Shown here: positions 23,199-30,497 of the stretch, one piece after another | Numbering within the stretch: the first letter of the stretch is position 1 | Layout: each line of letters begins with the position of its first letter | Position numbers and translations under genes: made by a program | The notes under the pieces: generated by a model | Databases searched by the model: none | What the model was told of the DNA's origin: nothing | What the model saw: the letters and a program-made list of their open reading frames with translations, nothing else | Source: JBBQER01 sp038320885 | GTDB lineage: Bacteria > Actinomycetota > Acidimicrobiia > IMCC26256 > PALSA-610 | Direction: 5' to 3' | Length of the DNA stretch: 46,578 nucleotides | Assembly (NCBI GenBank): GCA_038320885.1 | Contig: JBBQER010000019.1 | Location: 1-46,578 of the forward strand

Positions 23199-23740
23199 TC
23201 GCGCTGCGGGAACGGCACCCCGGTCACCCCGTCGTCGCGCTGCACGCGCATCGAGTTCAGCGCCATCGACACCACGTGGTACTGCCCGACCGTGAACACC
23301 AGGTCGAGCAGCTGGGGCTCGGCGTAGCGATCGCAGAGCGCGCGGTACGTCTCGTCGGTGATGCTCTGGTCGTTGTGGAGCTCGTCGGCCGCGCGGAGCA
23401 GGCACGCGTCGAAGGCATCCCATCCGGCGGCATCGGGGCCGACCGCGATGCGAGCAACCTCCTCGTCGGTGACACCCAGAGCGCGCGCGATCGCAACGTG
23501 CTGTCCCCACTCGTACGGCGCCCGGCAGTTCCAGCCGGTGCGAAGGATGAGCAGCTCGCGGTCACGCGCGGGAAGGGTGCTCTTGGCGAGCACATGATTG
23601 CCGAAAACCATCCACCGCTTCATCAGCTTCGGGTGGTGCGCGAACGTGGCGAAGATGTTCAGCGTCGAGTCGCCGAGCAGGTCGCGCGTCTCGTCGTCCC
23701 ATTGCTCGGTAGGTATCGGAGCCATACGCGGTTCGGCCAT
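23195..23740 (-). CDS. Carboxymuconolactone decarboxylase (AhpD-like) family protein
   Basis: This 181-residue all-helical protein has RDRELLILRTGWNCRAPYEWGQHVAIARALGVTDEEV cut at the conserved R-E-L-x-I-L-R-x-G-x-x-x-x-x-x-Y-E-W-x-x-H core (about residues 65-90). It lacks the CxxC pair of AhpD, so alkyl-hydroperoxide reduction is unlikely; a decarboxylase, isomerase or unassigned role fits better. ATG 23740 overlaps the stop of the upstream MDR gene (TGATG), so they are one operon. It converges with the NYN fusion gene with a 4-bp overlap of their ends. Confidence 0.88.
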   Translation of the reverse strand: MAEPRMAPIPTEQWDDETRDLLGDSTLNIFATFAHHPKLMKRWMVFGNHVLAKSTLPARDRELLILRTGWNCRAPYEWGQHVAIARALGVTDEEVARIAVGPDAAGWDAFDACLLRAADELHNDQSITDETYRALCDRYAEPQLLDLVFTVGQYHVVSMALNSMRVQRDDGVTGVPFPQRD

Positions 23741-24744
23741 CAGATCTTCACCACGAGCTTGCCGGTGTTCGCACCGGTGAAGAGCATGTTGACCGCCTCC
23801 GGCGCGCTCAGGAATCCGTCGACGACTTGCACCCGGTTTTGCAGCTTCCCCTCGGCGGACCACACCGCGAGTTGCATCGCGGCTTCTCCGAAGCGCGCCA
23901 AGAAATCGATCACGATGAAGCCCTGCATCCGCAGTCGACGGGTCACGACGTTGGTGATGTGGCGCGGTCCGGGCTCCGGTTCGGCGTCGTTGTAGCGCGA
24001 GATCATCCCGCACGCGACGATCCGGCCGAAGTCGTTCATGTTGTCGAGCGCGGCGTCGAGGATGTCGCCGCCCACGTTGTCGAAGTACACGTCGATCCCA
24101 TTCGGACAAGCGTCCCGCAACGCTTCGGCGACGCTCCCGGCGCGATAGTCGATGCATTCGTCGAAGCCCAGCTCGTCGACGACCCAACTGCACTTCTCCT
24201 TCGTGCCCGCGATGCCCACGACCCGACTTCCCAGGATCTTGCCGATCTGGCCGGCGATCGATCCGACGCCGCCGGCGGCACCCGAAACGACGATGGTCTC
24301 CCCTGCCTTCGGCTGCCCGATGTCGATCAGGCCGAAGTACGCGGTCACGCCGGTGCTCCCGAAGAGACTGAGTGAGTCGACGAGATCGACGCCGTCGGGC
24401 AGTGCACTGGCCATCGCACCGGTGTTGCCGCCGATGAGCGCGTGCTCCTGCCAACCGAGCATGCCCATCACCGCGGCGCCGACCGGGAGCGAGGGATTGT
24501 TCGACGCGACGATGCGGCCCGCGCCACCGCTGCGCATCACGTCGCCGAGTTGAATCGGAGGCAGGTAGCTGCGCTCGTCGCGCGCCCATCCGCGCATTGC
24601 CGGATCGAGCGAGAGGTATTCGATCTTCACCAGCGCTTCGCCGTCGCCGGGTTCGGGCACCGGGCTCTCGACGACCTCGAAGCAGGAATCGGTGAACATC
24701 TCGACCGGGCGCTGCACGAGCAGAATCTTTCGATTCACCGTCAT
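23740..24744 (-). CDS. Zinc-independent NADP-dependent MDR oxidoreductase
   Basis: This 334-residue medium-chain reductase resembles curcumin, leukotriene and alkenal reductases. It contains DPAMRGWARDERSY, the nucleotide-binding GAAGGVGSIAGQIGK near residues 154-168, GSRVVGIAGTKEKC, and DVYFDNVGGDILDAAL. No structural zinc cysteines are seen. It likely reduces a conjugated double bond or ketone with NADPH. ATG 24744 has GGAGAAG upstream as ribosome site. It is translated with the CMD-family gene that follows, so the pair may act on the same substrate. Confidence 0.93.
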   Translation of the reverse strand: MTVNRKILLVQRPVEMFTDSCFEVVESPVPEPGDGEALVKIEYLSLDPAMRGWARDERSYLPPIQLGDVMRSGGAGRIVASNNPSLPVGAAVMGMLGWQEHALIGGNTGAMASALPDGVDLVDSLSLFGSTGVTAYFGLIDIGQPKAGETIVVSGAAGGVGSIAGQIGKILGSRVVGIAGTKEKCSWVVDELGFDECIDYRAGSVAEALRDACPNGIDVYFDNVGGDILDAALDNMNDFGRIVACGMISRYNDAEPEPGPRHITNVVTRRLRMQGFIVIDFLARFGEAAMQLAVWSAEGKLQNRVQVVDGFLSAPEAVNMLFTGANTGKLVVKI

Positions 24745-24782
24745 GTCTTCTCCGCTCAGGCCACTCGGGCCCGTTGGCTGCT

Positions 24783-24829
24783 CGTCGGGATACCCTCCTC
24801 CCGACGCTCACTTTGGCGCACCCTATTCT
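24783..24829 (+). promoter_or_regulatory. Promoter and inverted repeat before the TesB-like thioesterase
   Basis: TATTCT at 24824-24829 is 6 nt before ATG 24836, giving a leaderless arrangement. A perfect inverted repeat CGTCGGG (24783-24789) / CCCGACG (24800-24806) ends where the -35 element would be, a natural place for a repressor or activator. The regulator is unknown; no regulator gene adjoins it. Confidence 0.45.
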
Positions 24830-24835
24830 CCCCGG

Positions 24836-25699
24836 ATGCCCGACGGCCCCCGAGACTTGCGCGCCGACACGGTGCTGACGCCCGATCCCGATGTCGACGG
24901 GCGCTATCACACCGACATCCCCGACGGCTGGAAGGTCGTCTACGTGTTCGGCGGCGTCACGATGTACGCGGCGTTGCGCGCGATGCAGGAGGCTCTCGGC
25001 CGGCCCGAGCTCACGCTCGTGACCGCCAACGCGATCTTCCTCGCACCGGTCCCGCCCGGGCCCGTTTCGATCGACGTCGAAGTGCTCCGCGACGGGCGCA
25101 CCGCGTCACAGGTCGCGGCCGACCTGTACATAGACGGCAAGCTCTCGTTACGCGCGCACGGCGTGTTCGGCGCCGCGCACGACACCGATCTCGGTTTTCT
25201 CGACGTCGAGTTCCCCGATGTCCCGGGTCCGCTCGAGCTCGAGGTCCCTTCGCCTCCGGCCGGTGTCCGGCGCGGACCGGTCGAGAACATCAACTTCCAC
25301 GAGCAGACCGACTGGCGACCGACCGGCGGATTCGCGCCGTGGGATCCCGACTTCAAAGCCGGCCCCGCGCGCGTCAACGTGTGGACGCGCCTGCAATGCG
25401 AGCCACGACTTCCTGACGGCTCCTACGACCCGCTCGCGCTGGCGGTGCACGGCGACGTGATCGGCCCCGCGGTCGGCCAGGGCCTCGGCCCGATCGACAA
25501 GCCGTTCATGGTGCTGTCGCTCGAGATCGGCATCCGATTCGTCGCGACACCGGTCACACCGTGGGTCTTGCAGGAGATCGAGGCGTGGCACGTCGGCGAC
25601 GGCTACGCCACGGGTCCCGCCCGTCTCTGGGACGAAGACGGCAAGCTCTGCGCGATCGCCACCCAAACCGCCAAGCTCCAAGTCTTCACGAACGACTGA
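24836..25699 (+). CDS. TesB-like acyl-CoA thioesterase family protein
   Basis: This 287-residue double-hotdog protein of the thioesterase-like superfamily has GWKVVYVFGGVTMYAALRAMQEALG near residues 28-52 in the first hotdog. The second has HGDVIGPAVGQGLGPIDKPFMVLSLEIGIRFVATP (around 205-240, shown in pieces) and TGPARLWDEDGKLCAIATQ near the end. This C-terminal phrase is typical of acyl-CoA thioesterase II relatives. It should hydrolyse acyl-CoA in the cytoplasm. ATG 24836 is set by the TATTCT box and the lack of homology upstream. It converges with the sulfatase gene (10 bp). Confidence 0.87.
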   Translation: MPDGPRDLRADTVLTPDPDVDGRYHTDIPDGWKVVYVFGGVTMYAALRAMQEALGRPELTLVTANAIFLAPVPPGPVSIDVEVLRDGRTASQVAADLYIDGKLSLRAHGVFGAAHDTDLGFLDVEFPDVPGPLELEVPSPPAGVRRGPVENINFHEQTDWRPTGGFAPWDPDFKAGPARVNVWTRLQCEPRLPDGSYDPLALAVHGDVIGPAVGQGLGPIDKPFMVLSLEIGIRFVATPVTPWVLQEIEAWHVGDGYATGPARLWDEDGKLCAIATQTAKLQVFTND

Positions 25700-25709
25700 G
25701 CCGAACCTC

Positions 25710-27311
25710 TTACGCGGGGCGGACGACTTCGAGGATGTTTCTCTCCTCGGGGAGCGTGGCGTACATGTCGGCGACGAGGTCTTCGCGCACGGCTTTGCAC
25801 TCGGGGTCGTCCCAGCGATTCGTGAACTGGTGCGGATCGTCTTCGACCGCGTAGAGCTCGCCCTCGCTGCCCTCGTACGCGACCGGGCTGATCGGCCCGA
25901 TGCCGCCACCGAACATGCCGGTCGCGGCGAACCACTTCTCCAAGCCGTTCGGCTCGCCGACGGTCGACGGCTCGTACGCGGTGCACAACCACCCGTCGCG
26001 GTAGATCGAGCGAAGATGCATGCCGTAGCCGGGGAACTGCGAGTCCCACTCGCAGATCACGCGCTCGCGACCTGAGCCCGGCGCGGTCGGGAGGGCCTCG
26101 CCCTGCGTCCACTCGGGTGCGGGCACGCCGGCGATCTCGCAGAACGTCGGCGCGAGATCGAGTTGTCCCACCGGCTCGGAAACGACCGCGGCGGACACCG
26201 CGGCCGACGGCGCCGGGCGCCACACCATCGGGAGTCGCATCAGCGAGTCGGTGTGGAACGGGCCTTTGAAGATCAGGCCGTAGTCGCCCTGGAGCTCACC
26301 GTGATCGGTGGTGAAGATCACGTCGGTGTCGTCGTTCCAACCGCGCTGCGTCAAGCGCGCGAGCACGCGTCCGCAGGCCTCGTCGATCATCTCGTTCATG
26401 ATGTGACACATCGCGTTGATCTCGCGGATGTTGTCGTGACTCACGTTCTGCGGACGGTACGAACCGGGACCGCCTTCGGCGTTGATCCACTCGCCGTTCC
26501 ACAGCGACAGCCAGTGCGCCGGCTTCTGTGCGAGCACGCGCTCGATCTCTTCGTCCGAGCCGGGATGACCGGGCGGAAGGTCGAGATCACGCCAGTTGCA
26601 CCGGTGCTGCTCCGAGGCGGGCGGATCCCACGGATGGTGAGGATCGGGGAACGACATCCACACGAACCAGTCGGCGTCGTCGGGCAGGGAGTCGAGGTAC
26701 GCGATCGTGCGGTCCGCGACCCAATCGGTGTGGTACCAGTCCCGCGGGATCGGGTTGATACGAGTCTCGGGCGCACCGGTCTCACCACCGGGATCGGCCG
26801 CGAGCAAGGGTGAGAAGCCCTTGGTCGCTTCGATGCCGTGCGTCTCGATGAGCCAGCGACCGTAGTGCTGGAGCGGGCGATCGCCGACCGCGGGCACGTG
26901 CACCGCGAGCTCGGCGTGGTCGAAGCCGCGGTACGGGCCGACGAGGCCGCGCTCCGACATGTAGTTCTCGCGCCAGTGGTACTTGAGATCGAACCCCGGC
27001 TCGAAGTGGGCCTTGCCGAGCAGCGCGGTGCGGTAGCCGGCCGCGTCGTGGAGGTACTCGGCGATCGACGGCGCATCCTCGGGTAGTGGCACGCCGTTCG
27101 CGATCACGCCGTGCGTGCGAACGTACTGACCGGTGAGCATGGTGGAGCGCGCCGGCATGCACACCGTGTTCTGGTTGTACGCACGCTCGTAACGGATGCC
27201 GTTCGCCGCGAGCGAATCGACAACCGGTGTACGCGCGATCGTTCCGCCGTTGCAACCCAGCGCGTCGTACCGCTGCTGGTCGGTCGTGATGAAGAGGATG
27301 TTTCTCCCCAT
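25710..27311 (-). CDS. Type I sulfatase (alkaline-phosphatase superfamily)
   Basis: This 533-residue sulfatase has the formylglycine motif Cys51-M-P-A-R in NTVCMPARSTMLTG. Metal-binding residues start at ITTDQQR (Asp11), and IFTTDHGELQGDYG (residues about 340) is the second metal site. It should hydrolyse a sulfate ester after Cys51 is converted to formylglycine. No signal peptide is visible, so it acts in the cytoplasm on an imported or internal ester. It is third in a tetR-DUF1330-sulfatase operon, 3 bp after DUF1330. The specific substrate is unknown; the P450 and SDR next door hint at steroid-like or xenobiotic esters (inference). Confidence 0.93.
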   Translation of the reverse strand: MGRNILFITTDQQRYDALGCNGGTIARTPVVDSLAANGIRYERAYNQNTVCMPARSTMLTGQYVRTHGVIANGVPLPEDAPSIAEYLHDAAGYRTALLGKAHFEPGFDLKYHWRENYMSERGLVGPYRGFDHAELAVHVPAVGDRPLQHYGRWLIETHGIEATKGFSPLLAADPGGETGAPETRINPIPRDWYHTDWVADRTIAYLDSLPDDADWFVWMSFPDPHHPWDPPASEQHRCNWRDLDLPPGHPGSDEEIERVLAQKPAHWLSLWNGEWINAEGGPGSYRPQNVSHDNIREINAMCHIMNEMIDEACGRVLARLTQRGWNDDTDVIFTTDHGELQGDYGLIFKGPFHTDSLMRLPMVWRPAPSAAVSAAVVSEPVGQLDLAPTFCEIAGVPAPEWTQGEALPTAPGSGRERVICEWDSQFPGYGMHLRSIYRDGWLCTAYEPSTVGEPNGLEKWFAATGMFGGGIGPISPVAYEGSEGELYAVEDDPHQFTNRWDDPECKAVREDLVADMYATLPEERNILEVVRPA

Positions 27312-27314
27312 CGG

Positions 27315-27719
27315 TCAGATCCCGGCCAGGCGGTTGACGCGCTCGGTGCAGGCGATCAGGACGGTCCGCTCCAACCCGGATTCGCGGTGCTCGTGCGCCT
27401 GCTCGTATTCGGGTGTCGACACCATCTCGATGAACGCCTTGCGGCTCGGATACTGCACGAGCGCAACCGAGTCCCATTCTTCGGCGGGATCGCCGATGAG
27501 GATCTGGTCGGCTCGCCCCATCCACAGCACCTTGCCGCCGCGCGCCTCGACCATCTGGACGGCGGCGTCGCCGTACTTCGCATACTCGCTCGCGCCGCTC
27601 GCACCCTTCCCGTCGGCGTCGGACTTGAACTTCAACAGATTGAGCATCGTGACGGGCCCAACGTCTGCCGCCTCCATGAGCTCGACGAACTGGTCCTTAT
27701 TCGGCCTGATTGCGCTCAT
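27315..27719 (-). CDS. DUF1330 family protein
   Basis: The product has 134 residues and a dimeric ferredoxin-like alpha/beta-barrel fold. PVTMLNLLKFK near residue 21 and RADQILIGDPAEEWDSVALVQYPSRKAFIEMV in the second half (shown across the conserved W-D-x-V-x-L-V-x-Y-P-S-R block) are the DUF1330 hallmarks. Members of this fold act on small molecules but no reaction is assigned. Its start overlaps the tetR stop by 4 bp (ATGA) and its end is 3 bp from the sulfatase start, placing it firmly in that operon. Confidence 0.9.
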   Translation of the reverse strand: MSAIRPNKDQFVELMEAADVGPVTMLNLLKFKSDADGKGASGASEYAKYGDAAVQMVEARGGKVLWMGRADQILIGDPAEEWDSVALVQYPSRKAFIEMVSTPEYEQAHEHRESGLERTVLIACTERVNRLAGI

Positions 27720-28285
27720 CGAGCGTTCCCTTCAACGAGTGTCCGAGTGGTTGCGGTCAGAATTCGGCGGGCCCGGGTCACGCTGCATCCCTGCGCAGCG
27801 CGGAGGCGGTTCCAGGTGTCCCAGGAAGTGATCGCGTCGAGCGCGTCGACCTGATCGGGCGCGAGGCCCGGGAACCCGCGCTCGAGCTGGCGGCGGAGCG
27901 TGCGATCGAGCCGCGCCAGGTTGGCGGCGATGGTCGGCGAGTCGGCCACCGAGAGCAGCGCGGCGCGCCGGACCGGGGTGACGCCTTCGAAGAAGGCGGC
28001 CCGTTGCGCGACGAGCTCGTCGACGCGCTCGGCGATCGGCACCGACGCGTCGATGGCGGTGACGAAGCTCGCGAACCGCTCCCATTGCCGCTGTGCGACC
28101 TCGGCGCGCAACGCCTCGACGTCGTCGAAATGGTTGTGCAGCGACCGGGCAGATACGCCCGCGCGCGTCGCGACCTCGTCGACGCTCGGCCGCAGGATCC
28201 CGTCGTCGTAGCACGCGAGCAACGCGTCGATGATCGCTTCCCGGTTGCGCTGCCCGCGCTGCGTGCGGCCGTCGACCATCGTCAC
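27716..28285 (-). CDS. TetR-family regulator of the sulfatase / P450 locus
   Basis: The product has 189 residues. The N-terminal HTH is at about 12-55 (REAIIDALLACYDDG, then RAGVSARSLHNHFDDVEALRAEV); the rest is a helical ligand domain. The start is GTG 28285; ATG 28279 is an in-frame alternative. It is first in a tetR-DUF1330-sulfatase operon and divergent from the P450 gene. The palindrome TTGCAG-N5-CTGCAA between them is the best candidate operator, so one repressor could control both sides. The ligand is unknown. Confidence 0.88.
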   Translation of the reverse strand: MTMVDGRTQRGQRNREAIIDALLACYDDGILRPSVDEVATRAGVSARSLHNHFDDVEALRAEVAQRQWERFASFVTAIDASVPIAERVDELVAQRAAFFEGVTPVRRAALLSVADSPTIAANLARLDRTLRRQLERGFPGLAPDQVDALDAITSWDTWNRLRAAQGCSVTRARRILTATTRTLVEGNAR

Positions 28286-28304
28286 GACTGCTATCCAACA
28301 CTAG

Positions 28305-28321
28305 TTGCAGTCATTCTGCAA
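28305..28321. promoter_or_regulatory. Candidate TetR operator between tetR and P450
   Basis: The sequence TTGCAGTCATTCTGCAA has perfect 6-bp arms around a 5-bp centre. It sits 20 bp before the tetR start. On the tetR strand it is directly upstream of TAGTGT, a possible -10, so binding would block tetR. A second, weaker symmetric site, GTGAC-CGAT-GTCAC at 28351-28364, lies closer to the P450. TetR binding is inference. Confidence 0.5.
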
Positions 28322-28402
28322 GTTCCTGCCCGCCGCCACCCAACGTGACTGTGACCGATGTCACGCACCCACGACGAGCGTCGCGGGCGTAGGTTCACAC
28401 CC

Positions 28403-29662
28403 ATGACGACGAGCGAGACGCCCGATACCGGCTACCTCCCGCCGATGCTCAACCCGTTCGAACCCGGATTCTTCGACGACCCGTACGCGCAGTACCAACT
28501 GGTGCGCGAGCAAGATCCGGTTCACCACAGCCCTATGGGGATCTGGGCACTGTTCCGCTACGACGATGTGTACCGCTTGTTGCGCGATCCGAGCCTCAGC
28601 GTCGAGGAGCGCAACCTCAGCACGCCGTTCACATCGCCGGACCCCGAGCTCCAGGCGATGTTCGAGGAGCGGGGCGAGGGTGGCACCCACACGATGCTCA
28701 ACCTCGATCCGCCCGACCACCACCGGCTCCGGCGGCTGGTGTCGAAGGTGTTCACCCCACGCACCATCGAGGCGCTCCAGCCGCGGGTGCAACAACTCGT
28801 CGACGAGAGCCTCGCGACGGTCGAAGCGCGCGGCACCGGCGAGATGGACCTCATTGCCGACCTCGCGTTCCCGCTCCCCTTCGTCGTGATCTCGGAGATG
28901 CTCGGCATGCCCGAGGGACGCGATCGCGCGCAGCTGCGCGAGTGGTCGGGCGCGGTCGTGAAGACGTTCGACCCGATCAACACCCGTGACGAGACGCTGG
29001 CAGCATTCGCCGCGATCGACAACATCGTCGCGTACATCGACGAGACGGTCGCGTGGAAGCGCGAGCACCCGGGCGACGACCTCCTCACCGCGTTGATCGC
29101 GGCCGAAGACGAAGGTGATCGCCTGAGTCAGCAGGAGTTGAACGAGCAGGTCATGCTGCTCTACATCGCCGGTCACGAGACCACGGTGAACCTCATTGGC
29201 AACGGCATGCTCGCGCTCCTGCGGCACCGCGATCAGCTCGAAGCACTCCAACGCGATCCGGCGCTCGCAGCCAACATGCCCGACGAGTTGCTGCGTTACG
29301 ACAGCCCCGTGCAGATGAGCCGCCGGGTCACGCTCGCCCCACTGGAGATCGACAGCATCACGATCGAACCGGGCGCACTCGTCATGACCTGTCTCGGCTC
29401 CGCCAATCGTGACCACGCCAAGTGGGGCGAGGATGCCGACCGGCTCGATCTTCGGCGTACCAATGCGCGCGAGCACATGTCGTTCGGTGGCGGTGTCCAC
29501 TCGTGCCTCGGCGCCCACCTGGCTCGGCTCGAAGGGCGGGTCGCAATCGTCACGCTCGTACGCCGCTTCCCGAAGCTCGAGCTCGCAACCGACGCGCCCG
29601 AGTGGAACGGCCGGATCGTGTTGCGCGGGCTGAACCGCCTCCCGCTTTCGATCGCGAGCTGA
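28403..29662 (+). CDS. Cytochrome P450
   Basis: This 419-residue soluble bacterial P450 monooxygenase has all landmarks: the I-helix oxygen-binding AGHETT, ExxR in DELLRYDSP, and the heme-binding loop SFGGGVHSCLG with axial Cys368. HTMLNLDPPDHHRLRRLVSKVF is the usual C-helix region (residues about 90-112, quoted in part as DPPDHHRLRRLV). It needs a ferredoxin and reductase that are not in the window. ATG 28403 has TAGGTT 7 nt upstream (28390-28395) and no ribosome site. It is divergent from the tetR-DUF1330-sulfatase operon and ends back to back with an SDR, suggesting a catabolic cluster. Confidence 0.96.
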   Translation: MTTSETPDTGYLPPMLNPFEPGFFDDPYAQYQLVREQDPVHHSPMGIWALFRYDDVYRLLRDPSLSVEERNLSTPFTSPDPELQAMFEERGEGGTHTMLNLDPPDHHRLRRLVSKVFTPRTIEALQPRVQQLVDESLATVEARGTGEMDLIADLAFPLPFVVISEMLGMPEGRDRAQLREWSGAVVKTFDPINTRDETLAAFAAIDNIVAYIDETVAWKREHPGDDLLTALIAAEDEGDRLSQQELNEQVMLLYIAGHETTVNLIGNGMLALLRHRDQLEALQRDPALAANMPDELLRYDSPVQMSRRVTLAPLEIDSITIEPGALVMTCLGSANRDHAKWGEDADRLDLRRTNAREHMSFGGGVHSCLGAHLARLEGRVAIVTLVRRFPKLELATDAPEWNGRIVLRGLNRLPLSIAS

Positions 29663-30484
29663 CTACGGCCGGCGCGGCCGGTTGGTCCAGCCGCCTTCTT
29701 CGGTCGGGAACCATCCACTCGACGCCAGCGTCCCGCCGTCGACGTGCACCGTCGTGCCGGTGACGAAACCGGAGAGGTCCGAGGCGAGGAACAGCGCCGC
29801 GCCCGCGACATCATTGGGAGCACCGAATCGTCCGAGCGGCACCCACGTGGGGATCAGGTGCTCGTCCTCGGGTCCGACCCATCGCGAGTACGGCACTTGG
29901 GGCGTTTCGGTGACATCGGGTGCGATCGCGTTGACGCGAATCCGGTCACGCGCGTACTCGACGGCAAGACTTCGGGTCAGGCCGGTGATCGCCGACTTGA
30001 ACGCGGAGTACACGGCCCGAGTCGGGATCGCGCGGAATGCCTCGATGGTCGACACGTTCACGATGCTGCCGCCGTCGCCCTGCGCGAGGAGAACCGGCAA
30101 CACCGCGCGGCTGCACGCGAGAACGTGTCCGAGGTTGACGCGATAGAGGTCGTCCCACTCGTCGTCGGTCTGCTCGTGGAAGGCCTTGCGCGCACCACCG
30201 AAATGCCCGACGTTGTTCACCAGCACGTCGACGCGGTCGAACTCGTCCCGCGCCGCGGTCACGAGCGCCTCCGCGACTCCGGGGTCGCGTACATCGGCCA
30301 CCACACTCACGGCTCGCCCGCCGTTGCCCGTTATCTCGAGCTGGGCATCGCGAGCGCGTGCGTCGTCGATCTCGGCGATCACAACCGCCGCGCCCTCCTG
30401 CGCGAATCGTTCGCAGATGCCGCGACCTATACCGGCGCCGCCGCCGGTAACGATCGCGACCTTTCCTGCGAGCAGATGTTCCAC
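29663..30484 (-). CDS. Short-chain dehydrogenase/reductase (SDR)
   Basis: This 273-residue classical SDR binds NAD(P) at TGGGAGIG (residues 13-20), with NNVG at 90-93, catalytic Ser145, and Tyr159/Lys163 in VYSAFKSA. It should interconvert an alcohol and a ketone. The start is GTG 30484. TAGTTT, 7 nt upstream on the same strand, is made partly from the stop codon of lon, pointing to a leaderless transcript begun at the end of lon. Its stop touches the P450 stop without a gap. The substrate is unknown. Confidence 0.94.
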   Translation of the reverse strand: MEHLLAGKVAIVTGGGAGIGRGICERFAQEGAAVVIAEIDDARARDAQLEITGNGGRAVSVVADVRDPGVAEALVTAARDEFDRVDVLVNNVGHFGGARKAFHEQTDDEWDDLYRVNLGHVLACSRAVLPVLLAQGDGGSIVNVSTIEAFRAIPTRAVYSAFKSAITGLTRSLAVEYARDRIRVNAIAPDVTETPQVPYSRWVGPEDEHLIPTWVPLGRFGAPNDVAGAALFLASDLSGFVTGTTVHVDGGTLASSGWFPTEEGGWTNRPRRP

Positions 30485-30491
30485 GAAGGGG

Positions 30492-30497
30492 AAACTA
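30492..30497 (-). promoter_or_regulatory. Candidate -10 box TAGTTT built on the lon stop codon
   Basis: On the minus strand TAGTTT lies 7 nt before GTG 30484. The first three bases are the TAG stop codon of lon. No ribosome site precedes the SDR start. Promoter activity is inferred from consensus and spacing. Confidence 0.5.
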
